NCBI RefSeq assembly: GCF_011047135.1
Contig: NZ_CP049255.1
Coordinates: 1,240,001 to 1,304,000, forward strand
Reading direction: 5' to 3'
From: Microbacterium endophyticum
GTDB lineage: Bacteria > Actinomycetota > Actinomycetes > Actinomycetales > Microbacteriaceae
Length of the DNA: 64,000 bases
A program made the translations under genes and the position numbers. Below the pieces are notes generated by a model that was given only the letters and a program-made list of their open reading frames with translations, was not told where the DNA came from and made no database searches. The first letter of the stretch is position 1; every line of letters starts with the position of its first letter. Positions 63,086 through 64,000 of this stretch are shown here, in pieces.

Positions 63086-64000
63086 CGTGATCGTGGTCGG
63101 GGCCGGCCCCGTCGGAATGGTGTTGGCCATGGAGCTTGCCCGGCACGGCGTAGGCGTGCAGATTCTCGAGCAGCGCCCCGAACCCGGAACCGGAACTCGC
63201 GCTATCGGTGTGCACCCGCCCGTGCTGGCGGCGCTCGAGCCATCGGGCGTGACCGACGCCCTACTGTCGCACGCGCTGCGCGTCACACGTGGCGAGGCGC
63301 GCTCCGACAACGACCTCCTCGGCACCGTACGCTTCGACAGGCTCACCACCCGGTTTCCGTTCGTTGCGACCCTGCCGCAAGCCGCCACCGAGACCGCGCT
63401 TCGGGATGCTGCGCCTCTCCCCCGTCGCGGAGTCACTGTGACGGGGGTCAGACCCGATGGCCCTCGCGTGCGTGTAGAGATCAGTGACGGCGCGGGCCTA
63501 GCCGAGACGCTCTACGCGCGGATTGTGGTGGTGGCATCCGGGTGGGCCGGCCGCGCCCTCGTCTATCGCGCAGATCGCCTCGCCGCGCACAGCTACCCCG
63601 ACCGATATCTCATGACGGATTCCGAAGCGTCGCTCGATGCCGATGAAAACACCGCGATCGTCAATCTGTCGCGCGGCGGCGTGCTCGAGTCGTTTCCGCT
63701 GCCACACGGCCTTCGCCGCTACGTCGCGTGGGATGCGGCCGGCGCTGCGACCCGCACCGAGAACAAAGCGGATGCCAACGCTCGGCGTCTGCGCGAGGCC
63801 ATGGTCACGCGCGGCGAGGCGCGAGCCGCCGCACATGTGACGGCGGCGACCACGTTCGAAGTGCGACGCTTCGTTGCCCCGCAGTTGCGCCACGATCGAA
63901 TATTCGCCATCGGAGACGTAGCCCACGAAGTGAGCCCGATCGGCGGACAGGGAATGAACCTCGGGATTCTCGACGCAGTTGGCCTTGCACCTTTGCTCGC
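63078..64000 (+). CDS. FAD-dependent monooxygenase (cut by window end)
   Basis: The first 307 residues of a flavoprotein hydroxylase. YDVIVVGAGPVGMVLAMELA is the FAD-binding Rossmann motif and the second FAD motif is IFAIGDVAHEVSPIGGQGMN. It should hydroxylate or oxidise the aromatic polyketide made by the upstream genes to a quinone-type product, as in known phenolic-lipid operons. The ATG at 63078 overlaps the methyltransferase gene. Confidence 0.92.
   Translation, partial: MYDVIVVGAGPVGMVLAMELARHGVGVQILEQRPEPGTGTRAIGVHPPVLAALEPSGVTDALLSHALRVTRGEARSDNDLLGTVRFDRLTTRFPFVATLPQAATETALRDAAPLPRRGVTVTGVRPDGPRVRVEISDGAGLAETLYARIVVVASGWAGRALVYRADRLAAHSYPDRYLMTDSEASLDADENTAIVNLSRGGVLESFPLPHGLRRYVAWDAAGAATRTENKADANARRLREAMVTRGEARAAAHVTAATTFEVRRFVAPQLRHDRIFAIGDVAHEVSPIGGQGMNLGILDAVGLAPLL

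Noticed and set aside
1..64000. CRISPR arrays, prophage or insertion sequences
   Set aside because: No regularly spaced direct repeats, cas genes, transposase, integrase or phage structural motifs were seen. The palindromic repeats at 28-31 kb lack spacers and a transposase.

Overview
The window is GC-rich, gene-dense DNA from a high-GC Gram-positive bacterium, most likely a member of the Microbacteriaceae (Microbacterium-like). The evidence is the order tilS-hpt-ftsH-folE-folP-folB-folK-DUF3180-PH-PH-lysS-clpC, the frequent GTG starts, the many 4-base ATGA/GTGA stop-start overlaps, a mycoredoxin, an OleBC fusion and a type III polyketide synthase cluster. No rRNA, CRISPR array, insertion sequence or phage gene was found. 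Names rest on motif recognition, not on database searches.

Region 1 (1-19600) is mostly housekeeping on the minus strand. From right to left it runs: a secreted M23 peptidase, tilS, an orphan ParA, hpt, ftsH, the folate genes folE-folP-folB-folK, DUF3180, two PH-domain (YdbS/YdbT-type) membrane proteins, a DUF2520 dehydrogenase-like protein, lysS, a small membrane protein, cardiolipin synthase, a lipoprotein and the start of clpC (cut by the window edge). Exceptions on the plus strand are a DUF4192 gene and ppa; ppa ends in a strong bidirectional terminator facing the M23 gene.

Region 2 (19750-28207) starts with a tRNA-Glu/Asp/Phe cluster, a methyltransferase and a LysE exporter. It is followed by an oleA-oleBC-oleD operon for head-to-head long-chain olefin synthesis and a convergent acyl-CoA synthetase. 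Region 3 (28290-35415) contains three copies of an ~81-87 bp nested palindromic repeat and a fourth, differently built palindrome. Its genes are a small SAP/Rho-N-like protein, an SDR, a formate/nitrite-type transporter behind a hairpin, and a four-gene sialic-acid-like (nonulosonate) glycan operon: putative sialyltransferase, CMP-sugar synthetase fused to a phosphatase, NeuB, and a DUF6716 glycosyltransferase.

Region 4 (35454-53410) carries pgi, surface-glycan enzymes (polysaccharide deacetylase, GT2-GtrA, OafA-type acyltransferase-SGNH), a mycoredoxin, an aldehyde dehydrogenase, glutamate decarboxylase, an SDR, a HAD-IIA phosphatase with an overlapping 35-residue membrane microprotein, pyrE, exonuclease III, a small monooxygenase, and a two-component system followed by an ABC exporter. 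Region 5 (53534-64000) looks more like accessory DNA. It has a nitroreductase, a 3'-truncated VOC gene, a divergent GH15/G6PDH pair, a DUF4188 gene divergent from its likely MerR regulator, a lipoprotein, an internally deleted SDR remnant abutting a chloramphenicol acetyltransferase, a PNPOx-family protein, and a type III PKS-methyltransferase-FAD monooxygenase operon that runs off the right edge.
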